A stretch of 49,559 nt of DNA from a bacterium (GTDB lineage: Bacteria; SZUA-79; Acidulodesulfobacterales; Acidulodesulfobacteraceae), in assembly GCA_021798015.1 (NCBI GenBank), contig JAJZYP010000003.1:1-49559 (forward strand), read 5' to 3'. The notes beneath the pieces are model-generated. The model was not told where the DNA came from. It did not search any database and worked only from the letters and a program-made list of their open reading frames with translations. Both the position numbers and the translations under genes were made by a program. Each line of letters starts with the position of its first letter. Position 1 is the stretch's first letter. This document shows, in pieces, positions 15,444 to 24,581 of the stretch.

Positions 15444-16061
15444 TTAGAGAGCCAATCCTATTTGGAATGCCTCTAAATTATCTTTAGCCCCTTTCCCGAC
15501 TGAAAGAATACTTTCGATTACAATTTTATCAATTGGAATATTGGTTTTAGCAAATAAAACGCCTAAGGCAATAATGTTTTTTTGCGTAAGGGAATTAAAG
15601 TTACTAACAGAAATTTTATCAAAATCGTAAAAAAATATTTTTTTAGTTATTTTTTCTAGTTCGCGGGCGATATAACCAAACTCAGGATATGAAGTTTGCC
15701 CCATCCTTACGCTAATGGGAATATGAGGCATTTCATTAAAAATGACAGTAGAATTCCTATTTAAATAACAAGCCCCTCTCAATGTTTCAAGAGGCTCTAA
15801 AGATATTAAGACATCAGCGCCGCCGGACTCTATCATTGGAGAATGCATATTTTTTTTTGGATCTTTAAGTTCGGAACTATTTTTATAAAAAATGTATTTA
15901 ACGAATGTTTCTACATAACCCTCTCTCTGTGCACCGCCCCGTCTTTCAGAACCGGATACATCTTGTAAATCAGAGCTTAGCGCGGCATTCTTTAAAACGG
16001 TTCCCATTGTTATAATACCTTGCCCTCCAAGACCGACTATTGCGATATTAAATTTTTTCAT
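15444..16061 (-). CDS. iorB: Indolepyruvate:ferredoxin oxidoreductase, beta subunit
   Basis: This 205-residue protein has the gamma-type fold of 2-oxoacid:ferredoxin oxidoreductases: IVGLGGQGIITMGTVLKNAAL at residues 7-27, SGSERRGGAQREGYV, and the final FQIGLAL. With IorA it converts aryl pyruvates and CoA to aryl-acetyl-CoA, reducing ferredoxin, in fermentation of aromatic amino acids or, in reverse, their synthesis. The gene lies 62 nt after iorA, so the two subunits are co-expressed. Confidence 0.93.
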   Translation of the reverse strand: MKKFNIAIVGLGGQGIITMGTVLKNAALSSDLQDVSGSERRGGAQREGYVETFVKYIFYKNSSELKDPKKNMHSPMIESGGADVLISLEPLETLRGACYLNRNSTVIFNEMPHIPISVRMGQTSYPEFGYIARELEKITKKIFFYDFDKISVSNFNSLTQKNIIALGVLFAKTNIPIDKIVIESILSVGKGAKDNLEAFQIGLAL

Positions 16062-16123
16062 TTAAAAATAGAGATATTTGTTATTTATTTTATTAAAAGT
16101 ATTAACCGGGGCTTATCGATTTA

Positions 16124-18154
16124 TCAAACTTGAATTGGAACTTCGGTTAATCGTTCTTCATTTTTTTTCTTATTTAATTTTACTTTTAAATCAAATTCAA
16201 CCTTACGGATTGCGCTATTTGGACAAATTTCGAAACAGACGCCGCATCTAACACATGAAACAGGGTCGATATAGTAATATTCTTTGTCTTCATAGCCATC
16301 CCTTTTAGGAATAATTGCGGGACAGGCAAGTTCGACAAAACATTCATTACACTTTACGCACCTTGATTTTTGAATTTCGTACAGGGACTCTGCCGTTTCA
16401 ATTTTTGCGCCGGAAGTTTTTTGAACAAATTTATTTCTCCTGATTTCCTGGAGGATACATTCTCTTTTGGCAATTAGCACCTTAACCCCCGGTTCTTTTA
16501 AAGCGCTTTTTACCTGAGATGAAAATCTTTTTACGCTATTCGGGTCAAGACTTTTAATGTAGCTTACCCCCAGTGATTTAACTAAATCCTTTAAATTCAC
16601 TGGATTACTTGATAAAATACCGTCTATATCCTTTTGGGTCGATGGCGTTTTTTGATGACCCGTCATAGCAGTCCAACTATTATCAAGGATAATATAAAGG
16701 ATATCCGCATTATTTTGGACAGCATTTAACAATACGGGAATTCCAGAATGATAAAATGTTGAATCACCCACAAGCGCTATTACCTTTTTCTTTTTATCAA
16801 AAAGACTTATAGCCTGCCCTATCCCAAGACCTGCATTCATACAGGTAAGAAAATCCATCGCGTTATAGGGCGGCAAAAGACCAAGCGTATAACATCCTAT
16901 ATCCCCTGCTATAACCACATCCCTATCTTTAGCATCCGTATTTGAAAATCCTACAGCTTTAAGGATAGAGTAAATTGTTGCACGATGTGGGCACCCAATG
17001 CAAAATGTTCCCGACCTTTGAGGTAACTTTTCATTTAATTCTTTAGATTTTTGAATGGCAAAATCAAAAAATGCGGGTGGGGTTTTTTCTAAAAATTTAC
17101 CGGCTCCTATAATGACATCATCTAAGGTTAGCTCTCCTGATGCTTTGAATATATCTTTTCCATATATCTTGCCTTTAAAACCTATTTCATAAGCTATTTT
17201 TTTAATTTGAAATTCCAAAAATCCTTCAGCCTCTTCGACAATAACAACTCTGTCAAGACCTTCCAAAAAATTCTTTATAAGTTTATTAGGGATAGGAAAA
17301 GTAAATCCAAGTTTTAAAATCTTATGATTATAAATACCCAAAATGTCCAGCGCCTCGATTAAATGCGCATAAATCACACCTGAAGATATAAAGCCAATTT
17401 TCGGTCCGGACTCATTGGCATTTGGCAGTAAAGTATAATTAAACTCTGAATCTTCAAGATATTTTTTAAGAAGATTATGTCTTTCCAAATATTTACTATG
17501 GTTTTTGACAGCCATATTAAAAAGATTCAGGTAATTCTCAGGGTCTTTTTTGAAATCCCCTTCAATATTAAACCTGTCCCGCAAGTCGCCAAAATGTAAT
17601 ATTCCTGCATTATGGCATAGTCTTGATGGAGCCATCAGCATAATGCCGAAAGAAAACTCTTCCGATATATTAAATGCCTCTTTGGTAAAATCCTTTGCCT
17701 CTTGAATATTTGAGGGCTCTATAATAGGCATATAGGTGTGCAAGCTATACCATCTGTCATCTTGTTCGTTAGAACTGCTTGGCGCGCCGGGGTCGGAACC
17801 TATCGCAAGTACCAAGCCTGATTTGACGCCCGTATAGGACAAAAAATGGGCAGGCTCGCTTGCAACATTAAGCCCCACATTCTTCATAGCACAAAGCGAC
17901 CTTATACCGGACCATGAAGCGCCAATAGCGCCATGAAGCGATATATGTTCATTTAAACTAAATTCCGTATATAAGTTTTCAATATTGTTTTTATTTTTAT
18001 CGAGCGCAATAATAATTTCAGAGGCTGGAGTTCCCGGGTACATGGAAGCATAGCCGATTCCCGCTTCCAATGCCCCTCTAGCTATTGCTTCGTTTCCAAG
18101 CACTATACCTTTGTCGCCCTGTCTTCCATTTACAAATAAATTACCCTTACTCAT
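16124..18154 (-). CDS. iorA: Indolepyruvate:ferredoxin oxidoreductase, alpha subunit
   Basis: At 676 residues this is a full IorA. The N-terminal pyrimidine-binding domain includes GNEAIARGALEAGIGYASMYPGTPASEI (residues about 21-48). The TPP domain has CIGCPHR, GDIGCYTLG and GDSTFYHSGIPVLLNAVQNN...DNSWTAMTGHQ. The C-terminus has a two-cluster ferredoxin (CVKCNECFVELACP and CVRCGVCFEICP). It transfers electrons from aryl-pyruvate oxidation to ferredoxin. It sits 12 nt after the MetF-like gene, suggesting an operon metV-metF-iorA-iorB. Confidence 0.96.
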   Translation of the reverse strand: MSKGNLFVNGRQGDKGIVLGNEAIARGALEAGIGYASMYPGTPASEIIIALDKNKNNIENLYTEFSLNEHISLHGAIGASWSGIRSLCAMKNVGLNVASEPAHFLSYTGVKSGLVLAIGSDPGAPSSSNEQDDRWYSLHTYMPIIEPSNIQEAKDFTKEAFNISEEFSFGIMLMAPSRLCHNAGILHFGDLRDRFNIEGDFKKDPENYLNLFNMAVKNHSKYLERHNLLKKYLEDSEFNYTLLPNANESGPKIGFISSGVIYAHLIEALDILGIYNHKILKLGFTFPIPNKLIKNFLEGLDRVVIVEEAEGFLEFQIKKIAYEIGFKGKIYGKDIFKASGELTLDDVIIGAGKFLEKTPPAFFDFAIQKSKELNEKLPQRSGTFCIGCPHRATIYSILKAVGFSNTDAKDRDVVIAGDIGCYTLGLLPPYNAMDFLTCMNAGLGIGQAISLFDKKKKVIALVGDSTFYHSGIPVLLNAVQNNADILYIILDNSWTAMTGHQKTPSTQKDIDGILSSNPVNLKDLVKSLGVSYIKSLDPNSVKRFSSQVKSALKEPGVKVLIAKRECILQEIRRNKFVQKTSGAKIETAESLYEIQKSRCVKCNECFVELACPAIIPKRDGYEDKEYYYIDPVSCVRCGVCFEICPNSAIRKVEFDLKVKLNKKKNEERLTEVPIQV

Positions 18155-18166
18155 ATTTTATTATTA

Positions 18167-18919
18167 TTAATCTTGCGTAAATATATTGGACTTTTCATTC
18201 AATATTTTAATTATAACTCCATCCACATTTAATTCTAAATTCTTTTTTATAAATTCTTCTAAAGAAGATTTTATACCGGCTTCATTAATATATGTAAAGA
18301 CCGGCTTTTTTTCGGCTTTTATATAATTAATAATGTTTATATCAAGATTATCTCCAAAATAATTTATAACAAACTTATTAACCCCTATTTTAGAAAGTTT
18401 CTTAATTTTCAAAAAATCGACCGGGGTAGATACGGCAACCACAACCCCAAGATTGAAAAGACTAAAATTATTCGCATAATCATTGGCCTTAAGATATGGG
18501 GAACCGGTTTTTATAATCGAACTAAACCCTAAAACATCTATATCATAAACAGGTTTTGAAGCATAAAATACGGTTTTTAACGGGTGTAAGCCTTCCGATA
18601 TAATTATATCTTTAAGTCCTAACTGCTTAAGTGTTATCAAATCGGATAAAATGGCAGTCCGATTTTTATCCCTCATATTAAAGGCATAAATTACGTTAAG
18701 ATTATTATACTTATCTTTTAAATCCTTGCATAAGAATAACGCGTTTATTCCAAAATTCTGCTCTATGACGATAGAATAAGAATTTATTGCCCCATTTGCC
18801 TCTTTTAATCCAAATTTTTTGCTTGTATATTTTACACCTTCTATAAGTTTGCTTAAATTTTCTTCAAAATCTATATAGTTCTCACTGACAGGGGTTTCTA
18901 TTTGGGGTATTATTACCAT
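18167..18919 (-). CDS. Methylenetetrahydrofolate reductase-like protein (divergent MetF)
   Basis: This 250-residue protein reads as a short, divergent MetF TIM barrel. NVIYAFNMRDKNRTAILSDLITLKQLGLKDIIISEGLHP (residues about 75-113) matches the MTHFR strand with the family Arg-Asp and the 'l..lG..nil...GD.p' loop, here SEGLHP instead of TGD. The usual His/Thr before RD is replaced (FNMRD). It follows the MetV-like gene by 76 nt and precedes iorA by 12 nt. MetV-MetF complexes reduce methylene-THF in acetogen-type C1 metabolism. The divergence leaves open a changed cofactor or substrate. Confidence 0.65.
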   Translation of the reverse strand: MVIIPQIETPVSENYIDFEENLSKLIEGVKYTSKKFGLKEANGAINSYSIVIEQNFGINALFLCKDLKDKYNNLNVIYAFNMRDKNRTAILSDLITLKQLGLKDIIISEGLHPLKTVFYASKPVYDIDVLGFSSIIKTGSPYLKANDYANNFSLFNLGVVVAVSTPVDFLKIKKLSKIGVNKFVINYFGDNLDINIINYIKAEKKPVFTYINEAGIKSSLEEFIKKNLELNVDGVIIKILNEKSNIFTQD

Positions 18920-18995
18920 TATATCGTTATATTATTATTTTATGCTTTATATATTTATATTTTTAAATTTATAATCTTATTCAAATCCTAAATTC

Positions 18996-19628
18996 TTAAA
19001 TTTTTCGCTTTATTGTCCTGCTGTAATCCCTTGGGGTAAATATATTGTTAAGATTTTCTTCCTCAAAGAACTCAGACATATTTTCATATGATTTCATAAA
19101 CACGCATTTACTATTCTCATCAACCTCGCAGTTAATGCCATTATGCCCTTCGCAGGGACCGTTTAATAATCCCTTAGGGCACAATGTAATTGTGCACACG
19201 CCGCCGGTAAAATTTAGTCGACATTCATCGCACCCCTCGCATAAGGCATTATACTCCCCGATATGCTCCGTTTGGGCGATAAACTTGCTATCTACTCCCG
19301 TTATAACCTTTTTACCGGTATATTCACCTATGGTTTGAACCCCTGTCCCGCATGATAACACAACAATTGCTTCGGTACCGCTTAGTTCGTCCTCCACAAA
19401 GCGAATATCCTCCTTTAAAACCCTTTTATCGCAAGGCTCGTCTATCGAAATCGTAAATGCAACCTCTTTGCCCGTATTTGTTAAGTGTTTTTCCATTTCC
19501 TTAACCTCTTTACTTCCGCCGGTCAAACAAACGGAGGCACAAGAGGCGCAACCCACAATACCGATCCTTTTATATTTATTTAATGCCTCATCTATCTCGT
19601 TAATATCTTTCTTTTCCGTTAAAAACAT
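18996..19628 (-). CDS. metV: MTHFR C-terminal-domain protein (MetV-like), Fe-S/zinc
   Basis: It is the partner of short MetF proteins. The family signature is rich in cysteine: VGCASCASVCLTGG (residues about 25-38), DEPCDKR, VLSCGTGVQTI, CEGCDECRLNFTGGVCTITLCPKGLLNGPCEGH and CEVDENSKC. These bind an Fe-S cluster and zinc in MetV proteins, which carry electrons to MetF. The ORF track starts at 19646; ATG 19628 (MFLTEKKDI) fits the family better, with GGAAGG upstream, giving about 210 residues. It heads the metV-metF-iorA-iorB run. The MetV name rests on the cysteine pattern and neighbour. Confidence 0.85.
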   Translation of the reverse strand: MFLTEKKDINEIDEALNKYKRIGIVGCASCASVCLTGGSKEVKEMEKHLTNTGKEVAFTISIDEPCDKRVLKEDIRFVEDELSGTEAIVVLSCGTGVQTIGEYTGKKVITGVDSKFIAQTEHIGEYNALCEGCDECRLNFTGGVCTITLCPKGLLNGPCEGHNGINCEVDENSKCVFMKSYENMSEFFEEENLNNIFTPRDYSRTIKRKI

Positions 19629-19671
19629 AATAATAACACCTTCCAAATAATATAAATAATATACTTAAACA

Positions 19672-20766
19672 TTAAGGCATGCTTGACAGCCTGACTCTAA
19701 CAAGTCTGACACTTTTGCCTTTATGCACCTTAAGAACGATAACCTGTCCCGGAGAAAATGTGCTTACAAGCTCCTCAAGGCGAGAAAATGAATAAACCTT
19801 TTTATTATTTATCCTTGTTATAATATCTCCGCCGATTATATAAGTAACATTCTTCATTGCAATTACTCTTTTCCCCGCCACAAGGCCGGCTTTAAAAGCA
19901 GGGCTCCCCGGGAAAACCTTTTCGATTAAAAGCCCCCTTTTGACATATTTCATGCTAAAAAGAGTGGAAAGGCTTTTGGTTAATTTTATTGCCTCTATTC
20001 CAAGCCATGGCCTTATCACTCTTCCATATTTGATAAGCTCGGGTATATTTCTTTTTGCAAGGTTTACAGGTATGGCAAAACCGATATTTTGAGCATGATT
20101 TGCAAGTTTTGCAGTGTTTATACCGATAACGTGCCCTTTATAATTTACCAATGGTCCACCTGAATTTCCAAAGTTAATTGCCGCATCGGTTTGTATTATA
20201 TTTCCGTAAAATCTTGCGGAAGGAAAAACAAGGGATCTCTTAAGACCGCTGATGATTCCGGTGGTAACGGTTTGATAAAGATTATAAGGATTTCCCACGG
20301 CCATAACCCTTTCACCCACTCTTAAATTATCGGAATTCCCCAGAACTAAAGGAATTATTGTTTTGCCATTCGGGTTAATATGAATAACGGCTATATCCGA
20401 TGTCGGATCCGTTCCTATTATATTTGCTCTTATATCTTTGTATTTTAAAAAACTTATATAAATTTTACCTGCGTTTCCAATAACATGAAAGTTCGTAAGT
20501 ATATCCCCATCTTTATTTATAAAAAACCCCGTCCCAATGTCTTCTTCAGGCATTATAGCGCCATTTTTAAGCCTTGCAAATCCTAAAACCTCGATATGCA
20601 CGACACTTGGTTTAAGTTTCTTAAAAAGACGTTCGATAATGGAACTATGTTTACTTTCATTATGATAAGCATAAGATTGTTTAACAAATAAACTGCCGAT
20701 CAGAGCCGTTAAGAAAAACGAAACCGACATTAATAAGATATATTTACGCAGCCTCTGAAAAAGCAT
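19672..20766 (-). CDS. HtrA/DegP-type periplasmic serine protease with one PDZ domain
   Basis: A signal-type N-terminus (KYILLMSVSFFLTALIGSLFV, cleavage possible after SYA at 33) exports or anchors it at the inner membrane. The trypsin-like domain has the triad H94 (TNFHVIG), D124 (SDIAVI) and S202 (NFGNSGGPL). A single PDZ domain follows from about residue 255 to the end (LLIEKVFPGSPAFKAGLVAGKR...ITRINNKKV). At 364 residues with one PDZ it is nearer DegS than DegP. Its start overlaps the end of the upstream HgdB-like gene by 23 nt, so the two are likely co-transcribed. Confidence 0.93.
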   Translation of the reverse strand: MLFQRLRKYILLMSVSFFLTALIGSLFVKQSYAYHNESKHSSIIERLFKKLKPSVVHIEVLGFARLKNGAIMPEEDIGTGFFINKDGDILTNFHVIGNAGKIYISFLKYKDIRANIIGTDPTSDIAVIHINPNGKTIIPLVLGNSDNLRVGERVMAVGNPYNLYQTVTTGIISGLKRSLVFPSARFYGNIIQTDAAINFGNSGGPLVNYKGHVIGINTAKLANHAQNIGFAIPVNLAKRNIPELIKYGRVIRPWLGIEAIKLTKSLSTLFSMKYVKRGLLIEKVFPGSPAFKAGLVAGKRVIAMKNVTYIIGGDIITRINNKKVYSFSRLEELVSTFSPGQVIVLKVHKGKSVRLVRVRLSSMP

Positions 20767-21973
20767 TGTTAACCCCCTTCCATTGCTTAGCCTGATGCAT
20801 AAAAGCCTCCAGCCTGAGCATTAAATTGGTGCTTTCCTGTCCGTCAAACCATAAATTTATCCACGGAAAATTATTAAGGTCTTCTCTGAATTTTTTAGCA
20901 ATGGTCTGTACGATAGACCCGGGCATGCAGTGGAAAGGATGAATGCTGACAACTCCCGAATATCCTTTTTTTGCAAAATCAATCGATTCGCCAACCGTTA
21001 AAATCGCTTCCCCTCCCAATGATATATCTAAGTACTTTTTGGAATAAGACAGTATTTCCCTGATGCTTGTCTCTTTATCGTTTCTGAGCAGTTTTTTAAA
21101 AGGTTTGAATATATTTGCTTCATCCTTTTTTTGATAATAATTTACAAGAAAGCTTAAAAATATATCCTTTATCTTTTTGTTTTTAAAGGCATTTACCGCA
21201 TATTCATAGGTGGTAAAAGTTATCCACTTGTATGTCGGAACAACGGAAACTTCCCCTCCGAGCGCTTCTATTTTATCTGTCGTAAAATTATTCGTAAACT
21301 TATTTAACCTTAAAAATATTTCGCCAACTACACCTATAAGAGGCCTATCCTCATCTTTTCTGGGAATTTCCTCAAACTTTTTGGCGCATACTCTCATAGT
21401 ATCATAAATATCTTCACCCTTTTCTATCGCATCAACAACTAAATTTATGCATTTCTTGTAAACCGATACCGTATCGCCTTTATTCGTTTCATAAGGTCTG
21501 ACCCTATAAAGAGCCTTTTCTAGTGTGTCGATGGCAACACAGCCCTGCCAGGCAAGTCTTCTAAAAAGAACGGCTTTATCTCCGACAAAATCCGTGTACG
21601 ATTTTTGAGCGCTTGGAACCAAAATCTCAACCTCACTATATCCCATATTATCCAACACTAACTCATGAAGCCTGTTATACTGGCCAAATTTACATGGACC
21701 ATGTGATGTGGGCATAAAAAATGCTGCCTTTTTGGCATCAAAACCGGGCCTCTCGATAATCTTTATAATATCCCCTGTGGTCACAAAACAGGGCATGCAT
21801 TCATTTCCGTTTGTAAATTTGAGACCAAAATCAAGCGTTGATTCATCGGGTTCGTCCATAACCTCCGAATCTAACCCGCACCTTTTAAAAGTGGCGCTCA
21901 AAGCATAAGCCACATCCGACATATAAGGTATATAAACCTTTTTATTGAAAATATCCGTATTTGTGTGGTGCAT
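20744..21973 (-). CDS. HgdB/activase-associated Fe-S protein (CoA-dehydratase type), stand-alone
   Basis: This 409-residue protein matches the part of 'CoA-substrate-specific enzyme activase' proteins related to 2-hydroxyacyl-CoA dehydratase subunits (the DUF2229/HgdB group). Signs are YIPYMSDVAYALSATFKRCG, NGNECMPCFVTTGD with two Cys (residues about 57-60), MPTSHGPCKFGQYN, GVVGEIFLRLNKFTN and GYSGVVSIHPFHCMPGSIVQTI. The conserved Cys would hold a 4Fe-4S cluster. No ATPase activase or second dehydratase subunit lies beside it, so it is an orphan member whose reaction is unknown. AAGGAG lies 5 nt before ATG 21973 and a strong promoter lies upstream. Confidence 0.8.
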   Translation of the reverse strand: MHHTNTDIFNKKVYIPYMSDVAYALSATFKRCGLDSEVMDEPDESTLDFGLKFTNGNECMPCFVTTGDIIKIIERPGFDAKKAAFFMPTSHGPCKFGQYNRLHELVLDNMGYSEVEILVPSAQKSYTDFVGDKAVLFRRLAWQGCVAIDTLEKALYRVRPYETNKGDTVSVYKKCINLVVDAIEKGEDIYDTMRVCAKKFEEIPRKDEDRPLIGVVGEIFLRLNKFTNNFTTDKIEALGGEVSVVPTYKWITFTTYEYAVNAFKNKKIKDIFLSFLVNYYQKKDEANIFKPFKKLLRNDKETSIREILSYSKKYLDISLGGEAILTVGESIDFAKKGYSGVVSIHPFHCMPGSIVQTIAKKFREDLNNFPWINLWFDGQESTNLMLRLEAFMHQAKQWKGVNNAFSEAA

Positions 21974-22034
21974 ATAATCTCCTTAAGTTAAAACTTATTA
22001 ATTTTCAACATATAATTCTTTATATTATATTTCA

Positions 22035-22063
22035 TTTATACTATAACATTATAATAAAGTCAA
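22035..22063 (-). promoter_or_regulatory. Sigma-70-type promoter for the HgdB-like/htrA unit
   Basis: On the minus strand TTGACT (22063-22058) and TATAAA (22040-22035) are exactly 17 nt apart, 62 nt before the ATG at 21973. The rest of the 275-bp gap to the divergent lipid-kinase gene shows no ORF. Confidence 0.65.
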
Positions 22064-22248
22064 ATTAACACTAATGTCCCAAAATTGCAGGCAGAAATTA
22101 TTAAAAATATCTTAATGCTTTAATAACTTTGAATTCATATCCCTTGAATATATTTTTAATTTCTAATAAAATTTAATTGCTTCAAAGAACTGAACTAAAT
22201 AATTCATGACTTATCCGCACCTAATGCTTAATGCGATAAATTAATTAA

Positions 22249-23214
22249 ATGAATTTAAAAAGAACCTTAATTATTTATAATCCTAAATCAGGACGGTTTT
22301 CTAAAGAAAAACTATCCTACATTGTAAGTTATTTCAAAAATAAGAATATCCTGACATATGCCTTAAATATGATTGAAAGACCCATTAAAAAAAACCTTGC
22401 AAATTTTTTTGATATGGTTTTAGTAGTTGGAGGAGACGGAAGTTTAAATTATGTTATAAATAATTTGGTCTTTATGGATATTCCGATCGCCCATTTGCCG
22501 ATGGGAACAGTTAATCTTTTTGCCATAGAAAATAAAACTCCATACTTGCTAAATAAAGCGCTTGATGAAATTATATATAAATATAAGCCTGTAAAAATCA
22601 AACTGGGAAAGGTTAATGAACAATATTTTATCGCTATGGTTGGAATTGGCCTTGATGCCTTTATCGTTAAAAATATGGAAGAAAGAATACGAAGCCATAA
22701 GAAAAGAATATATAATAATTATATTAAATATATAAATTATATATTTAATATAATAAAAATATCCGGAAATTATAAATTTTACGACTTATCCTTAAATATA
22801 ATAAATAGCGATAATACCGGGGATTCTAATGCTTATAATTTTGAGAGATGGGATAAGTACCATGCTAAAGAGATTATTGTTTCCAATATAAAATATTATG
22901 GAGGACCCTTTAAAATATTTCCGAAAAATTCACCGCTAAACGATAAGTTTGATATAAAATTGATAAAGAATGTAAATAGCCGAATCGATGTTATTTTTTC
23001 CATATTGAAATCTTTGATGTTTTCTAAAAGATATGAAGACAACCCTGATTTTTACATAAAGGCAAGTAAAATATCCATATCCTCATTAGACCCATCGCAA
23101 AATAAAAATATATTTTATCAGTGCGATGGAGAATTTGCCGGAACACTTCCTGTAGAAATAGAAAAGGTAAATAATGCGATAACCATGCTTGTAAATCCAT
23201 CCTCATTCTTTTAA
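22249..23214 (+). CDS. Diacylglycerol/lipid kinase-like protein (YegS/DagK family)
   Basis: This has the DAGK catalytic fold: IIYNPKSGRFSKEKL at residues 8-22, the nucleotide-binding VVGGDGSLNYVINNLV near 60-75, and GTVNLFAIE near 85-93. A C-terminal beta domain follows (MVGIGLDAFIVKNMEERI, VSNIKYYGGPFKIFPKNSPLNDKFDI, CDGEFAGTLPVEIE). At 321 residues it is close to the family's usual 300. Likely it phosphorylates a lipid at the inner membrane; the exact substrate (diacylglycerol, phosphatidylglycerol or sphingoid-like) cannot be told. No Shine-Dalgarno sequence is visible before ATG. Its last 12 nt overlap the convergent glcF. Confidence 0.85.
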   Translation: MNLKRTLIIYNPKSGRFSKEKLSYIVSYFKNKNILTYALNMIERPIKKNLANFFDMVLVVGGDGSLNYVINNLVFMDIPIAHLPMGTVNLFAIENKTPYLLNKALDEIIYKYKPVKIKLGKVNEQYFIAMVGIGLDAFIVKNMEERIRSHKKRIYNNYIKYINYIFNIIKISGNYKFYDLSLNIINSDNTGDSNAYNFERWDKYHAKEIIVSNIKYYGGPFKIFPKNSPLNDKFDIKLIKNVNSRIDVIFSILKSLMFSKRYEDNPDFYIKASKISISSLDPSQNKNIFYQCDGEFAGTLPVEIEKVNNAITMLVNPSSFF

Positions 23215-24498
23215 ACTTTGCGCATAAATGCTTATTAAGTGATTCACGGGAAGAGTATCCTTTTCCTTTAAGATGCCCCTTTGATCGCTTAAAGAAAACA
23301 TACAGCCGGAACAGGATGTTAAAATGCTTTGAGGTGAAGCCTCTTTAATCTCCTCGAATTTTCGTCTCGTAATCCCTTTGGAAAAATCGTAATGCCTTAT
23401 ATTGAACATACCGCCGTTACCACAGCAATAGTTATGCTTTAACGGCTTTAATTTTAAACCGTTAATTTTATCTGCAATTAAGCCGGCTTCTCCAATTAAA
23501 CCTTCATTGTAAGAGGACGGCTTAAACCCGGATAAATTTGAAAGGTGGCATGGTATATGAAATACCGCTTCAACCTCATTTTTTAATTCCCCTATTTTAA
23601 TATCCATACCCATTTTTTCCGCTATCTTAAAAAATGACCAGATATTAATTAATTTTTTGGAAAAATTAAGGACATCATTATAACCTCCGTCATTTTTATT
23701 AAAATATAATGGATAAAGTTTATTTATGGAGTATGAACAGGATGCGCAAGAAGTAATTATGTAATCCGTATCTTTATCCTTAAAGGCATTTACATTATTC
23801 AAAGCAAGGTCCTTAAAAGAACTTATATCCCCGCTCGATATAAAAGGCAGTCCGCAACACTCCTGATTTGCAGGAACATAGACCGAAACTCCATTTTTAA
23901 TTAAAGCCGATACCGTATCTTCAGATATTTGAGGATATATACTATTAAATACGCAACCGCTAAAATAGCCGACTTTCAAGTTGTTTTTATTCACTCTTTT
24001 GCCTTCCGGTTTAAATTTATAATCTCTGTCTGTTATAAAAGATTTTCCTTCAGGCTTAGGAGCATACCTTTTGCTCAAAAATTCAATGATCGGAATATTT
24101 GCAAATTTTAAAGCGGATTTTAATAAAATTTTCCTTTTATTTTTAAGTGTCCTTAATGCCAGTTTATCGAGAGAAAAAAGGGTGCCATTTTTAAGTTTGT
24201 TTAATTTGTTTAATTTAATCTTTTCGTTTATTATCAAATCTCCTATTTTAACATCGTTCGGGCAGATATTAACGCATCTTCCGCACAAAAGGCAGGTTGA
24301 CATAGCTTCCGCAACCTTTGAAACCCCTAACGGCATCGTATCAGCGTTATCGGTTAAAATTAACCGGACCCTGCCTCTCGGGCTGTAAAATTCGTTTAAG
24401 CTAATATTATATGTCGGACAAACAGGAAGGCATTTGCCGCAGTGGACGCAATTCAAATAGCTGTTTATATTGGCATTTAAAAAATCATTTTCTTGCAA
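23203..24498 (-). CDS. glcF: Glycolate oxidase Fe-S subunit
   Basis: This has two 4Fe-4S ferredoxin motifs near the N-terminus (CVHCGKCLPVCP and CLLCGRCVNICP), then two CCG domains (CCGLPF and CCGNGGMF, each with accompanying CxxC such as SCASC and SCSGC). At 431 residues this is standard for GlcF. It takes electrons from GlcD and passes them to the membrane quinone pool. It is 83 nt downstream of glcD. GlcE is absent here, as in many anaerobes where GlcD and GlcF alone oxidise glycolate or D-lactate-like 2-hydroxy acids. Confidence 0.93.
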   Translation of the reverse strand: MQENDFLNANINSYLNCVHCGKCLPVCPTYNISLNEFYSPRGRVRLILTDNADTMPLGVSKVAEAMSTCLLCGRCVNICPNDVKIGDLIINEKIKLNKLNKLKNGTLFSLDKLALRTLKNKRKILLKSALKFANIPIIEFLSKRYAPKPEGKSFITDRDYKFKPEGKRVNKNNLKVGYFSGCVFNSIYPQISEDTVSALIKNGVSVYVPANQECCGLPFISSGDISSFKDLALNNVNAFKDKDTDYIITSCASCSYSINKLYPLYFNKNDGGYNDVLNFSKKLINIWSFFKIAEKMGMDIKIGELKNEVEAVFHIPCHLSNLSGFKPSSYNEGLIGEAGLIADKINGLKLKPLKHNYCCGNGGMFNIRHYDFSKGITRRKFEEIKEASPQSILTSCSGCMFSLSDQRGILKEKDTLPVNHLISIYAQSLKE

Positions 24499-24581
24499 AA
24501 CTCAAAAAACCTCTCTTATATTAATCTTATTTAAATTTTTAAAAAGCGAAATTAAAATTATTGGCGGGTTGGATTTAAGAT

